Positions 42,037-50,535 of a stretch of DNA of 64,000 bases are shown here, one piece after another. Within the stretch, counting starts at the first letter, position 1; each line of letters begins with the position of its first letter. The stretch is from positions 62,001 to 126,000 of the forward strand of contig NZ_JAATHD010000015.1 of the NCBI RefSeq assembly GCF_011947265.1. Direction: 5' to 3'. The position numbers and the translations under genes were made by a program. The notes beneath the pieces were generated by a model, which saw nothing but the letters and a program-made list of their open reading frames with translations, did no database searches and had not been told where the DNA came from. This DNA comes from Paenibacillus sp. HB172176 (GTDB taxonomy: Bacteria; Bacillota; Bacilli; Paenibacillales; Paenibacillaceae).

Positions 42037-43125
42037 CTACGCCTCCTTCTTCGCAGCAGCCGGAGCTTCATGCAGGCCATACAGCTCCATGGCGTTGTCG
42101 GCCAAGATGCGCTGTCGCAAATCTTTGCGAATCGGCGCAAGCGCCATCTTCGGATTGTCGAAATCCCAATGCGGATAATCGGAAGAGAACATGACCGTTT
42201 TGCTCGCATCGACCATATCCAGGATTTGATTCAAATACTCGCCGTTCGCAGGCTCCTCAATCGGCTGCGTCGTCAAGCGGATATGCTCCGTAATGTATTC
42301 GGACGGCAGACGCTTCAACCACGGCACGAGATCGCGCAGCCCTTTATAATTTTTATCCATGCGCCACATTAGATGAGGCAGCCAGGCGATGCCGCCCTCG
42401 ATCGCAACGAATTTCAGCTTCGGAAACTTCTCGAACACGCCTTCGCACACCAAGGAGTTGACATGCGCCATATAGTTAATCGGAAGAATATTATGCCATT
42501 CGAAATAGGAAGTTGGATAGCCCGACGGCGTCGGCTGACCCGTAATGCCGCGTCCTTCCGTGCCGGGATGAACGGCAACCGGCAATCCGTTTCGTTCCGC
42601 CGCTTCGTAGATCGGATGATAGAAGCGCTGTCCGTACAGCATGCGCGAGCCGCTGCACATAATGACCTGCACCATATTTTTGTTGCCGGCCATGCGGTCA
42701 ATCTCTTTGGCCGCCGCCCCAGGGTCGGAATGATTGATCAGAATCGAGCCTTTGTACACCGGACTCGCATTCAGCCAAGTCTCTACAAGCCAGTCATTGT
42801 ACGCGCTCGCCACCACATTCGCGTAATCCGGATTCGGATTAATCGAGATGCCCAGAATGCCAGAGCCGGTCAGAATGCCATAATCAATTCCGTACCTCTG
42901 GAAATGATGCTTCAGCATAAACTGAGGATCGCTGCCGGGAACGCCGCCGTCTTCCGGCACCGCGTCGGAGCGCATTACGCCCACCGAGGAATGCCAGCCT
43001 CCGCCGTAACCAGCTCCCGCCTTCTTCCAATATTCATGCCAAACACGCGGCAAGTAGGGAAGCAAATCCTTGGAATGGGCAATCGCGTTATGGACATCCG
43101 TGTCAATAATTCGTGGTTTTGCCAT
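42037..43125 (-). CDS. Amidohydrolase-2 family metal-dependent enzyme
   Basis: The protein has 362 residues with the amidohydrolase-related (ACMSD-like) barrel. IIDTDVHN at the N-terminus takes the place of the usual first metal-binding HxH pattern (DVH). PVAVHPGTEG near residue 190, FVAIEGGIAWLPHLMWRMD near 255 and MFSSDYPHWD near 315 carry the other metal ligands and the catalytic Asp. Members decarboxylate or hydrolyse aromatic or small acids. The ATG at 43125 has GAGGAG 9 bases upstream. It is the first gene of the Rieske-reductase unit. The substrate is unknown. Confidence 0.88.
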   Translation of the reverse strand: MAKPRIIDTDVHNAIAHSKDLLPYLPRVWHEYWKKAGAGYGGGWHSSVGVMRSDAVPEDGGVPGSDPQFMLKHHFQRYGIDYGILTGSGILGISINPNPDYANVVASAYNDWLVETWLNASPVYKGSILINHSDPGAAAKEIDRMAGNKNMVQVIMCSGSRMLYGQRFYHPIYEAAERNGLPVAVHPGTEGRGITGQPTPSGYPTSYFEWHNILPINYMAHVNSLVCEGVFEKFPKLKFVAIEGGIAWLPHLMWRMDKNYKGLRDLVPWLKRLPSEYITEHIRLTTQPIEEPANGEYLNQILDMVDASKTVMFSSDYPHWDFDNPKMALAPIRKDLRQRILADNAMELYGLHEAPAAAKKEA

Positions 43126-43277
43126 CGTCTTCATCTCCTCATGGTTTTCATGCAACCGCTTATTTACCTCTACTTTACAACGCGGCCGCATGGGGGTACA
43201 TGAAGAAAAGAAATGAAAAGCTGGATTATTGTTATATCTACGCAGCATGGCTCGGCGCTCTCCTTAACCAGGTCCGC

Positions 43278-44138
43278 TTACCTGTCGCGTGGTGCCGATT
43301 GCCCGAGTCTAGCTCCCTGCTGATATTCCTTCGGAGGCACTCCGATTTTTTTCTTGAACATGCGAAGGAAGCTGGTATAGTCATTGAATCCGCATCGCAA
43401 GCTTGCATCGAGCACGCTCATGCCCTCCGACAAATATTTTTTGGCCATCGCAATTCGCTTAGTCACAATGTATTCATGCACCGTGCTGCCCGTATATTGC
43501 TTGAACACTCTAAGCAAATGATATTTGCTGATGAAGAAACGGTTCTGCAGCAGCTCGAGTGTCAGCGGTTCATGCAGATGCAGCTCGATGTAATCCAGGA
43601 TCGGCGTCAGCTTGTGATGAATATCCAATTCATGATGTTCATGAGTTCGGCGATAGTAGATATTGTTGATCGCAACCAGTATCTCCATGATGCAAGCCAG
43701 CTTAAGCACTGCCGCGCCGTCCGCGTTGATCCGGTCAATGCTTTCGTACTTTTTGAACAGCTCCAATATTTGCGACATTTCCTTCGAGGTAAGCGACAGC
43801 TTGTTGCCCTTGCCGTTATTCCGATCATAGAAGCAAGCAAGCGGATTGTAATCGGAAGTCGCGAATGCCTTGGCCATATTAGGATTGAACTCGATTGTTA
43901 CCCTCTCGTACAGCTCATCGGAATTGAAGGAGGGCTTGTGAATTTCTTGCTCGTTCGTAATAATCAAATCTCCATATTGCAGCGGATACACCGTTTTTTC
44001 CACAAAATAACGCACATCGCCTTGAAGTAATACATAAATTTCACATCCCGCATGAAGATGAAAATCAACATTATGCACGGCTTTGGTCATATGCGAATAC
44101 TTAACGCTTTTACTCATGTCATGCAAATAACGCTCCAT
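43278..44138 (-). CDS. AraC family transcriptional regulator 3
   Basis: The protein has 286 residues with an N-terminal cupin sensor (VDFHLHAGCEIYVLLQGDVRYFV, QYGDLIITNEQEIHKP) and a C-terminal double helix-turn-helix (LLQNRFFISKYHLLRVF; VLDASLRCGFNDYTSFLRMF; KKIGVPPKEY). The ATG at 44138 follows GAGGAGGAG. It lies upstream of the amidohydrolase-Rieske-reductase genes on the same strand and is divergent from the dehydrogenase gene at 44286, so it could regulate either. Confidence 0.88.
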   Translation of the reverse strand: MERYLHDMSKSVKYSHMTKAVHNVDFHLHAGCEIYVLLQGDVRYFVEKTVYPLQYGDLIITNEQEIHKPSFNSDELYERVTIEFNPNMAKAFATSDYNPLACFYDRNNGKGNKLSLTSKEMSQILELFKKYESIDRINADGAAVLKLACIMEILVAINNIYYRRTHEHHELDIHHKLTPILDYIELHLHEPLTLELLQNRFFISKYHLLRVFKQYTGSTVHEYIVTKRIAMAKKYLSEGMSVLDASLRCGFNDYTSFLRMFKKKIGVPPKEYQQGARLGQSAPRDR

Positions 44139-44285
44139 CTGGAAGGCTCCTCCTCTTCGGCGAAACAGCAATAATTCCAATATTTTGAGCAAACATTACC
44201 AAGAAGTTGTGATTTAATCATTTTACAATAAGAAGGAGGAGGAATAGAAGTCATTTCATACAAAAAGCGAAACAGGAGGTTTATC

Positions 44286-45482
44286 ATGAACTCAAAATTA
44301 ATTAAAATTGGACTTGTTGGCCTTGGCGGCATTGGAAGCGGCATTCATGCCAAGTATCTTAACACTGCCGAAGGCGTGCGGTTGGTCGGCGTGTGCGACG
44401 TGATGAAGGACAAAGCGGATGCGATTGCTGCCGAATACGGTGCGGATGCCTACTACGATTACAAGCAGCTTCTGGAGAAAGCGGAGCTGGACGCCGTCGT
44501 TATCGCGGTTCCCCACTTCGATCATCCGTCTGTTGCAATCGAAGCGTTCGGGCGAGGCATCCATGTGCTCTGCGAGAAGCCAATCGCCGTTCATCTGAAT
44601 GATGCCAATCGGATGCTCGCCGCCTATGAGGACGCCAAGCGGCAATATCCCGACCTGCAGTTCGGCTTGATGTTTCAGGAACGTACATACCCCGGCTACC
44701 GCAAGGTCAAAGAGATGATCGAGAGCGGCGAGCTCGGGCAGCTCACGCGAGCGACATGGATTCATACCAAATGGTTCCGCAGCCAGACCTACTATGACAG
44801 CGGCGACTGGCGCGCCACTTGGGCAGGGGAAGGCGGCGGCATTCTGACGAACCAATGTCCGCATACGCTCGATATGTACCAATGGCTCTTCGGTCTGCCG
44901 ACGCTGATCTCGGGACATGCCCATATCGGCAAATATCATGATATCGAGGTGGAGGATGAGGTGACCGCCTACTTCGAGCATGATAACGGAATGATCGGGC
45001 ATCTCATCGTAACGACCGCGGAAATCCCGGGAACGAATCGCCTGGAAATTATCGGCGAGCATGGTAAGCTTGTGCTGGAGGAAGGCGAACTCGTATTCCA
45101 CAAAAATCCAAAGTCCATGCTGAAGCATTCGCGGGAAACCGATCAAAAATTCAATACGGTGAAGCCGGAACGAATCGCCATTCCGCTGGAGCAGAATCTG
45201 CCGAATCCGCATGAATATGTCGCTTCCCGGTTCTTCGACCGACTGAAGGGCGGTACAGAAAAACTTGTCGCAGAAGGCTGGGAAGGCCCAAGATCGCTTG
45301 TACTTGCTAATGGCATCATGCTGTCTTCCTTCTCCGGTCAAGCGCTCGCAGTGCCATTCGATACAGATGCGTTCGAGGCCACGCTCAAGGAACTGGCCGC
45401 AAATTCGAAGTATGTCAAAAAAACTGTGAAGCCGATGGAAGGAAATGACGATTTGTCTGCTTCCTTCGGAAGTAATGGTTAG
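44286..45482 (+). CDS. Gfo/Idh/MocA family oxidoreductase 1
   Basis: This 398-residue NAD(P)-dependent sugar dehydrogenase-like protein has the Rossmann motif VGLGGIGSGIHAKYL, the lysine motif CEKPIAVHLN near residue 98 and GGGILTNQCPHTLDMYQWLFG near 190 with the conserved His. Family members oxidise or epimerise sugars and inositols. GGAGG precedes the ATG. The sugar isomerase gene begins 16 bases after its stop, a common pairing for inositol- or glycoside-type catabolism. The substrate is unknown. Confidence 0.92.
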   Translation: MNSKLIKIGLVGLGGIGSGIHAKYLNTAEGVRLVGVCDVMKDKADAIAAEYGADAYYDYKQLLEKAELDAVVIAVPHFDHPSVAIEAFGRGIHVLCEKPIAVHLNDANRMLAAYEDAKRQYPDLQFGLMFQERTYPGYRKVKEMIESGELGQLTRATWIHTKWFRSQTYYDSGDWRATWAGEGGGILTNQCPHTLDMYQWLFGLPTLISGHAHIGKYHDIEVEDEVTAYFEHDNGMIGHLIVTTAEIPGTNRLEIIGEHGKLVLEEGELVFHKNPKSMLKHSRETDQKFNTVKPERIAIPLEQNLPNPHEYVASRFFDRLKGGTEKLVAEGWEGPRSLVLANGIMLSSFSGQALAVPFDTDAFEATLKELAANSKYVKKTVKPMEGNDDLSASFGSNG

Positions 45483-45498
45483 AAGGAGCGAGCGCGAT

Positions 45499-46326
45499 AT
45501 GAGCCCATTTCTATTAACTTGCTTTGCAGATGAAATTTCTTCGGACTTGAATGAACAATTGGATGTGCTGGAGCAAGAGGGCTTTCGCCATCTTGAAATT
45601 CGAAAGCTTTGGGATAAAAATGTGTTGGAGCTTAGTTCGGAGGAGTTGACCCGGCTTGGAGGGATTCTGAAGGATAGAGGCTTTGCCGTATCCTCCATCG
45701 CTTCTCCAATCGGCAAGTACCCGGTTACTTCACCCTTCGAGCCTCAACTCCAAGCGATGGAACGAGCCATGGCTGCGGCGCATGCGCTCGAAACGCCGAA
45801 TATTCGCATTTTCTCTTGCTATCTGCCTGAGAATGAGCCGCGCGAAGCCTATCGCGACGAAGTTCTGTATCGCATGAAACGACTTACGGAAGCGGCCGAG
45901 CGGGGCGGCGTTACGCTGCTGCTCGAGAATGACAACGATATGTACGGCAGCAACTATAAGGGCGGTATGGACATCATCGAGCATTGTCAGTCGCCTGCCG
46001 TCACATTCGCTTTTGATGCGGGCAACTATGTGCTGTCGGATGTCGAGCCCATGGGGGAAGCTTATCCGGTCGTTGCCGAGCATATCGGCTATGTTCATAT
46101 TAAAGACGCGATACGCGAGCCAAGGCAGTTCGTGCCTGCCGGAGTCGGTCAAGGCAAGGTGGAGGAATTAATAGTGGCGCTGAACGAGCGCGGCTTCAGC
46201 GGCTTCTTGTCTGTCGAGCCTCATATGCACAAGTATTTGCCGAACGCCACCGATCCCGAACGGGTTCGGACGGCGATTCATGCGCTGACCTCGATATTGG
46301 CGAAACACAGAATTAATTGGAAGTAA
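45499..46326 (+). CDS. Sugar phosphate isomerase/epimerase (xylose-isomerase-like barrel)
   Basis: The protein has 275 residues of the AP-endonuclease-2/xylose-isomerase TIM-barrel family. Metal ligands include the Glu in LLLENDND near residue 150, the Asp in FAFDAGNY near 178, GYVHIKDA near 203 and SVEPHMH near 240. It starts at the ATG at 45499 with AAGGAG upstream. It is paired with the Gfo/Idh/MocA dehydrogenase. Beyond its stop codon lies the region of broken genes. The exact substrate is unknown. Confidence 0.9.
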   Translation: MSPFLLTCFADEISSDLNEQLDVLEQEGFRHLEIRKLWDKNVLELSSEELTRLGGILKDRGFAVSSIASPIGKYPVTSPFEPQLQAMERAMAAAHALETPNIRIFSCYLPENEPREAYRDEVLYRMKRLTEAAERGGVTLLLENDNDMYGSNYKGGMDIIEHCQSPAVTFAFDAGNYVLSDVEPMGEAYPVVAEHIGYVHIKDAIREPRQFVPAGVGQGKVEELIVALNERGFSGFLSVEPHMHKYLPNATDPERVRTAIHALTSILAKHRINWK

Positions 46327-46460
46327 CCGCATCAACGCTTTGAGCTGCTTGACAAATTGATATTGGAGTAAAAATATATACAGCGAGTTCCAATCGAATT
46401 TGTTATGCTGATAATAACGCTTATGCCTCTGTGGAAGTGCGGCAACCTTATTCAAAATCA

Positions 46461-46950
46461 TCATTGATCTCGCAGCTTCCATTCCATTGCCCCGCTTACC
46501 TTCTCCAACGTATCGTTCGTTACGCTTATCGCGACGCTCGTTCCTTCCTCTTCGGCCGAAATCAGCAGCGGCGCGTAGAAGCGCTTGGCGCTGTAATGAA
46601 GCGCCTTCCATCTGCCGTAATAGTCCAAGCTCGACCACGAAGCTACCGGCCAGCCAATCATTAAGCTGCCAATAGACGGAGCCCATGCAGCGCCCGCGAT
46701 TTCTTCTCCAATGCTCGACGCCGTAGCGCATGGCCTCCGCTTGAAGCAGCTGTGAGACGTACAGCAGCGAATCGAAGGACTTCGGATACAAGAAATTTTC
46801 AGAGATGCCATGGAGAATCTTGCCGTTGCCTCCGGGGTTTTTCTGATGCGATTCCATCACGTGCGTGAAGATGTTGCGGTCGCTCTCCTCGGTGAATTGC
46901 TCCACCGTCTTCAGCGACGGGAACGATTGGAACCCGAATTCGGAGCAGAT
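46461..46950 (-). pseudogene. C-terminal fragment of a GH2 beta-mannosidase, frameshifted
   Basis: The minus strand reads CSEFGFQSFPSLKTV, in which the Glu is the expected GH2 nucleophile, then ESHQKNPGGNGKI, YVSQLLQAEAMRYGVEHWRR and MGSVYWQLND in one frame. The next residues WPVASWSSLDYYGRWKAL and HYSAKRFYAPLLIS continue in another frame, so one base has been inserted near 46665. The frame then stops at KLRDQ, short of the normal end. The N-terminal part of the enzyme, about 500 residues or more, is missing: its sequence joins directly to a truncated araC gene near 46950. It cannot encode a working enzyme. Confidence 0.85.
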
Positions 46951-47647
46951 AGGAAGCATGCTGAAGCCGCAGCCTGGTAATGAAATCATGCGGCGATAAC
47001 GCTGTCACTTCATGGAATTTGCGGTAGAACCATGTTTTTCTCATACCTGACACCTCCAACAGTTCGCCTGAGGCGATGTCCTGCCCGTAATGCTGAAGCA
47101 TATACTCCACTGCGCGGATGACGCCAGGCTCCGTTTCCCGTTGCTGATTAGCAATCGCATCCCGATACCAGCGGTTAATGGCGACCAGCACCTCAATCAA
47201 GATGGCGTGATGCCTTGCTTTCCAGCCTGTCTCCCGGCAGCGTGTCTCCTCGACGCCTTGCCGGGCAAGAGCCCTTATGCGCTGAGCATAAGGGCTCGAT
47301 GCCGGGAGCAGCGGCGAGATGCCGTCCATGGCGTAGAAAGGCGCCAGCAGCTTAAAGCCATCGGGTACATGACGAACAAATCCGGGCATGAACAAGATCA
47401 TGATCCAACGAGCGGGTCGGTCTTGCTCCCTTACAAGAGTCCAGTGCGACTCGAATGGACGAAACAGGAATACATCTCCTGGGGCGCCGACCAGATCTCC
47501 CTTCGACAAACGGTAGATGGCCTCATTCTCAATCAGCACGCTAATCTCAAGCGCATCATGCAAATGCACGTCATGCTCCGTGAAGGTGGCTAGTTTATCC
47601 TCGAAGATCAGCTCTTGCTCCATTTGGATATCCTGATATCGTGTCAT
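46945..47647 (-). pseudogene. AraC family regulator 4, truncated by deletion
   Basis: The start is intact: an ATG at 47647 with GGGAGAGG, then MTRYQDIQMEQELIFEDKL and a cupin sensor (HLHDALEISVLI, PGDVFLFRPFESHW). The first helix-turn-helix (LLEVSGMRKTWFYRKF, LSPHDFITRLRLQHA) is present. At about residue 232 the sequence passes into beta-mannosidase DNA in a different frame, adding about 45 unrelated residues. The second helix-turn-helix is lost. It might still be made, but DNA binding should fail. Confidence 0.85.
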
Positions 47648-47716
47648 AACATCCTCTCCCTTCACTAGGGCCAGCAGACGATTAACTCCCGCCTCTTCGC
47701 CATACATTCGCATAAT

Positions 47717-47825
47717 TCCTATATTCCCCAAACGAACAGCCGAATTTCTACTTGAATGTCCGATCGATACTGCTTTCCAGCAGCCTCTCGGGCGACTCCA
47801 TATGCCGCTTTCTTCCTCCAACCGT
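47717..47825 (-). pseudogene. Relic of an AraC regulator (copy of araC2) with internal deletion
   Basis: 47717-47770 matches the 3' end of araC2 (31067-31120) at roughly 80% by eye; DRTFK is readable, followed by an in-frame stop and then KFGCSFGEYRN. 47772-47825 matches the araC2 start (31863-31918), reading ESPERLLESS. About 740 bases between these segments are gone. Only the two ends of the gene remain, fused. Confidence 0.85.
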
Positions 47826-47828
47826 TAT

Positions 47829-47962
47829 TCTACTAGCCATTATACATGATCGAATGAATATCCGGCTATATCCTCGCCTCTGGCCAGCCACGGCGTTTGC
47901 TTGTTTCAGCTCTCTGCCGATAGGCTCCCGTTGCTCTTCCAGATGCCGCAGAGGTGATTCCT
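47829..47962 (-). pseudogene. Relic of a PhyH gene (copy of phyH2) with internal deletions
   Basis: 47829-47890 matches the 3' end of phyH2 and its flank (32013-32074) at about 85% by eye. 47887-47903 matches the iron-site region (32446-32463) almost exactly. 47903-47962 matches the N-terminal coding region near 32609-32666. The segments keep their original order, so two internal deletions have shrunk a 740-base gene to about 130 bases. It abuts the 3' end of the dehydrogenase gene at 47963. Confidence 0.85.
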
Positions 47963-49036
47963 TCAATAAATATGCGGATTTTGACGTCTGCACTCTTCTA
48001 TGAGAGCTAATTGCTGCCGAACCTGTTGCGGCTTGATTGCTAATTCATCCCCGTGAACCAGTGAACGATAAAGCATGGCATACAATTGTTCAGTCATTTC
48101 TTCGGACTCGCTCTTCCCTTCCGGCAAGTCCAGTTTCCAATTCTCTGTATGCCAAATTAGCGTTTCGCGACAATAGGACGGCATACCCTTACGATCTACC
48201 AAAGGCTGTGTAATTAAATGTTGAGCAGGAGCCTCATCGGGTTTGAAATATTTCCACTCCAACCGTTCATTGCTGCCTTGCAACCCGCCGTTCGTACCTT
48301 GAATAGCGAACATGGGGCCAGGAAATACGTTGCATGAAGATACTTCCAGATCGACGGCAGGGCGTCCCCCGCCTCTCATAAGAATTTTTACAAAGTCTTC
48401 CGCATCCCCGAATGAATTTGCCTGATCCATGATGCATGTAATATCAGGCATAAGCTCCGTCCCGAATAATTGAAGCGCTTGATCGACTATGTGTGAGCCT
48501 GTATTTAGCAGGGTTCCACCGTTATTTCGCTTCAGCGTCTGCCAGTCCCATCTGCGCGCGAAAACGCCTGAAGTGAAGTGAATGTGGACAATGCGCCCCA
48601 GAACACCGGATTCGATAATTTCGCGAATGCGAACATAAGCCGGCATATAACGAGCCTGATGGAATACGGCTAATTGTTTGCCGAATCGCTCGGAAGCTTC
48701 TATTAACAAATCAACTTCTTCCACGCTTCCCGCCAGAGGCTTCTCGCAAAGAACATGCATGCCCATCGCTAACAATGCCAATGAAATCGGTACATGCTGA
48801 TGACTGGGAGACGCGTTGACGACCAAGCCGAGTTGCTCGTTTTCCACCATCTCTTGCCAGGAAGCATAAGCCTTGCATCCATATTCCTTCTCCGCCAGAA
48901 GACGCCTCTCGGGAATGGAATCAGCAACTGCAGCGATATGGAATTGCTGCGACAGCCTGGACAGGGACTGCCCATGGATGTCGCGACCGCTTCTTCCTAA
49001 TCCGATAATGCCGACTCTAATAATCTGATGGCTCAT
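47963..49036 (-). CDS. Gfo/Idh/MocA family oxidoreductase 2
   Basis: The protein has 357 residues with the Rossmann motif IIGLGRSGRDIHGQSL at the N-terminus, HVLCEKPLAGSVEEV near residue 93, and GGTLLNTGSHIVDQALQLFG near 175. It belongs to the sugar dehydrogenase-like superfamily and is distinct from the protein at 44286. It follows the glycoside-hydrolase-like gene by 50 bases and nagB before that on the same strand, suggesting one catabolic unit. The stop codon touches the phyH relic. The substrate is unknown. Confidence 0.9.
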   Translation of the reverse strand: MSHQIIRVGIIGLGRSGRDIHGQSLSRLSQQFHIAAVADSIPERRLLAEKEYGCKAYASWQEMVENEQLGLVVNASPSHQHVPISLALLAMGMHVLCEKPLAGSVEEVDLLIEASERFGKQLAVFHQARYMPAYVRIREIIESGVLGRIVHIHFTSGVFARRWDWQTLKRNNGGTLLNTGSHIVDQALQLFGTELMPDITCIMDQANSFGDAEDFVKILMRGGGRPAVDLEVSSCNVFPGPMFAIQGTNGGLQGSNERLEWKYFKPDEAPAQHLITQPLVDRKGMPSYCRETLIWHTENWKLDLPEGKSESEEMTEQLYAMLYRSLVHGDELAIKPQQVRQQLALIEECRRQNPHIY

Positions 49037-49086
49037 GTATGATATTCTCCTTTTTACGCGTTTATCGGCTGCCCTTGGCCCCTAGG

Positions 49087-50535
49087 TTATACCCCCTTGC
49101 GCCATCCCTCACCCTCGTGCCCGGCCAAGCGAATCGGGAATGCTCCATCAGACTGCAGAAGCTGTGCGCAGCTCCATTGAACCGAATGAAGAACGCCTGG
49201 CTTTGTCTCCAGCATGGCGCGCAGCAGCAGTTCCTTGCAGCCGAAATCGGGCGGCAGAACAAAGGATGCAAGCCGAAGCTGGCCCCCAAAAGGCTGGCCT
49301 TTGTCTATACTGCCGGTCATACATAACCTCCCATTCACACTCTCCAATTGTAACCAGAGCACACCCGGCATGCCTGATCCGCCATCGTTGGCGATGGCGA
49401 CAATAATCTCGTCTGTGCCATGGCGCTTGCGTTGCCAGATCCATGAAGGTCTGATTCGGTACCCCATTCTCTCACGCAAGCGCTGGAATCCGTATGGATT
49501 ATGCTCGGCGAAGCGGCGAACCTGAGCCGCTTCCGTCCATAAAGACCAGTAATTGGCTCCCAGATCGGGAACATGAAGCATGGCGTTTTCCATTCTGCTG
49601 ATACCGGCTGAATCTTCAGGAATATCCTCCATGCGATAATGGCGGAAATCGCCGTCCTCCATAATCACCGCAGTTCCCGGCGGGCGTCCCGCAATTTGTC
49701 CGATCTGCTCAGGCTCCTCGATAAGAATGCTGTCGGAGCGGAGCCAACAGCCTTGAGCAAGAGCCAATTGCCTGACGGCATCGTTGCCGACGCCATTAAT
49801 ATCGGTCTGCGTATTGACGGCGAGTGGAACTTTGCGCCATATATCGAGTTGCAGCTCCGCCATCGCAAGGCATGTCGTTTCAGCTGTATAATAGTCGGGG
49901 AAGGGATGAGGAAAGGCTCCTGTATGGCCTTCTCCCCAAAAGCCGTACATCATCAGGTCGACGAACTCCATATTCGGTTGATTGTCAAAGCGATCGGCCA
50001 ACAGCTCGTTCAACTCGCGAAAAGCAGACTGAAATTTCGGATGATCGTACCTGGGCTCAACATACACGAATGAACTTCCGGCATGATTTCCAATATCAAC
50101 CATTGGAACCTTATCCGCTACGAAATCGGGCAAAGCCAGACGTTGCGGTTGGAAATTCGGACTGGACATTTGAACGCGAAAGGCGACGCGCAATCCATGC
50201 CTTCGCGCCGCATCCATCGTCAATTCCCAAACGGGATGCAAATCCAGCCTTCCTGGACGCTTCTGAACGTCTCGCCAATCGCATCTTATATACAAAACAT
50301 CGGTTATATTCATTGATGCCACATTTTCCACATGTGTCTCCAGCGTTTCTTCGCCATTTCGCACAGCTAGCGAAGGGCCGTTCTCTTCCCACGTATATCC
50401 GATAAAACCGTAGCCAATATTACGAGCATAATTTCTGGATGGCGTTGTTGCGGCTAACGTTCGCCATCCTTCGTCTTGATGGATCGTGAATGGACCTTGA
50501 TTCAGACTACGAAACGTCCCCGTGTTCCTATTCAT
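49087..50535 (-). CDS. Uncharacterised protein resembling a glycoside-hydrolase TIM barrel
   Basis: This protein has about 482 residues and no signal peptide. The N-terminal two-thirds look like a (beta/alpha)8 barrel: NITDVLYIRCDWRDVQKRPG near residue 75, MDAARRHGLRVAFRVQMSS near 105, and EFVDLMMYGFWGEGHTG near 205, with acidic residues at strand ends. The last 120 residues look like a beta-sandwich. I cannot name a family; DUF4832-type proteins are similar in character. The ATG at 50535 overlaps the nagB stop (ATGAATAG), so translation is probably coupled; an in-frame ATG at 50550 is also possible. It lies between nagB and a sugar dehydrogenase. Confidence 0.7.
   Translation of the reverse strand: MNRNTGTFRSLNQGPFTIHQDEGWRTLAATTPSRNYARNIGYGFIGYTWEENGPSLAVRNGEETLETHVENVASMNITDVLYIRCDWRDVQKRPGRLDLHPVWELTMDAARRHGLRVAFRVQMSSPNFQPQRLALPDFVADKVPMVDIGNHAGSSFVYVEPRYDHPKFQSAFRELNELLADRFDNQPNMEFVDLMMYGFWGEGHTGAFPHPFPDYYTAETTCLAMAELQLDIWRKVPLAVNTQTDINGVGNDAVRQLALAQGCWLRSDSILIEEPEQIGQIAGRPPGTAVIMEDGDFRHYRMEDIPEDSAGISRMENAMLHVPDLGANYWSLWTEAAQVRRFAEHNPYGFQRLRERMGYRIRPSWIWQRKRHGTDEIIVAIANDGGSGMPGVLWLQLESVNGRLCMTGSIDKGQPFGGQLRLASFVLPPDFGCKELLLRAMLETKPGVLHSVQWSCAQLLQSDGAFPIRLAGHEGEGWRKGV

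Noticed and set aside
46340..46400. TTGACA followed by an AT-rich stretch after the isomerase gene
   Set aside because: The -35 match is perfect, but no well-spaced -10 box and no plus-strand gene follow, so it may only be chance or a leftover of lost DNA.
46168..46460. Long minus-strand reading frame opposite the isomerase gene and just beyond
   Set aside because: It is the out-of-frame continuation of the broken mannosidase fragment and shadows the isomerase gene; no family signature is present after the frameshift point.
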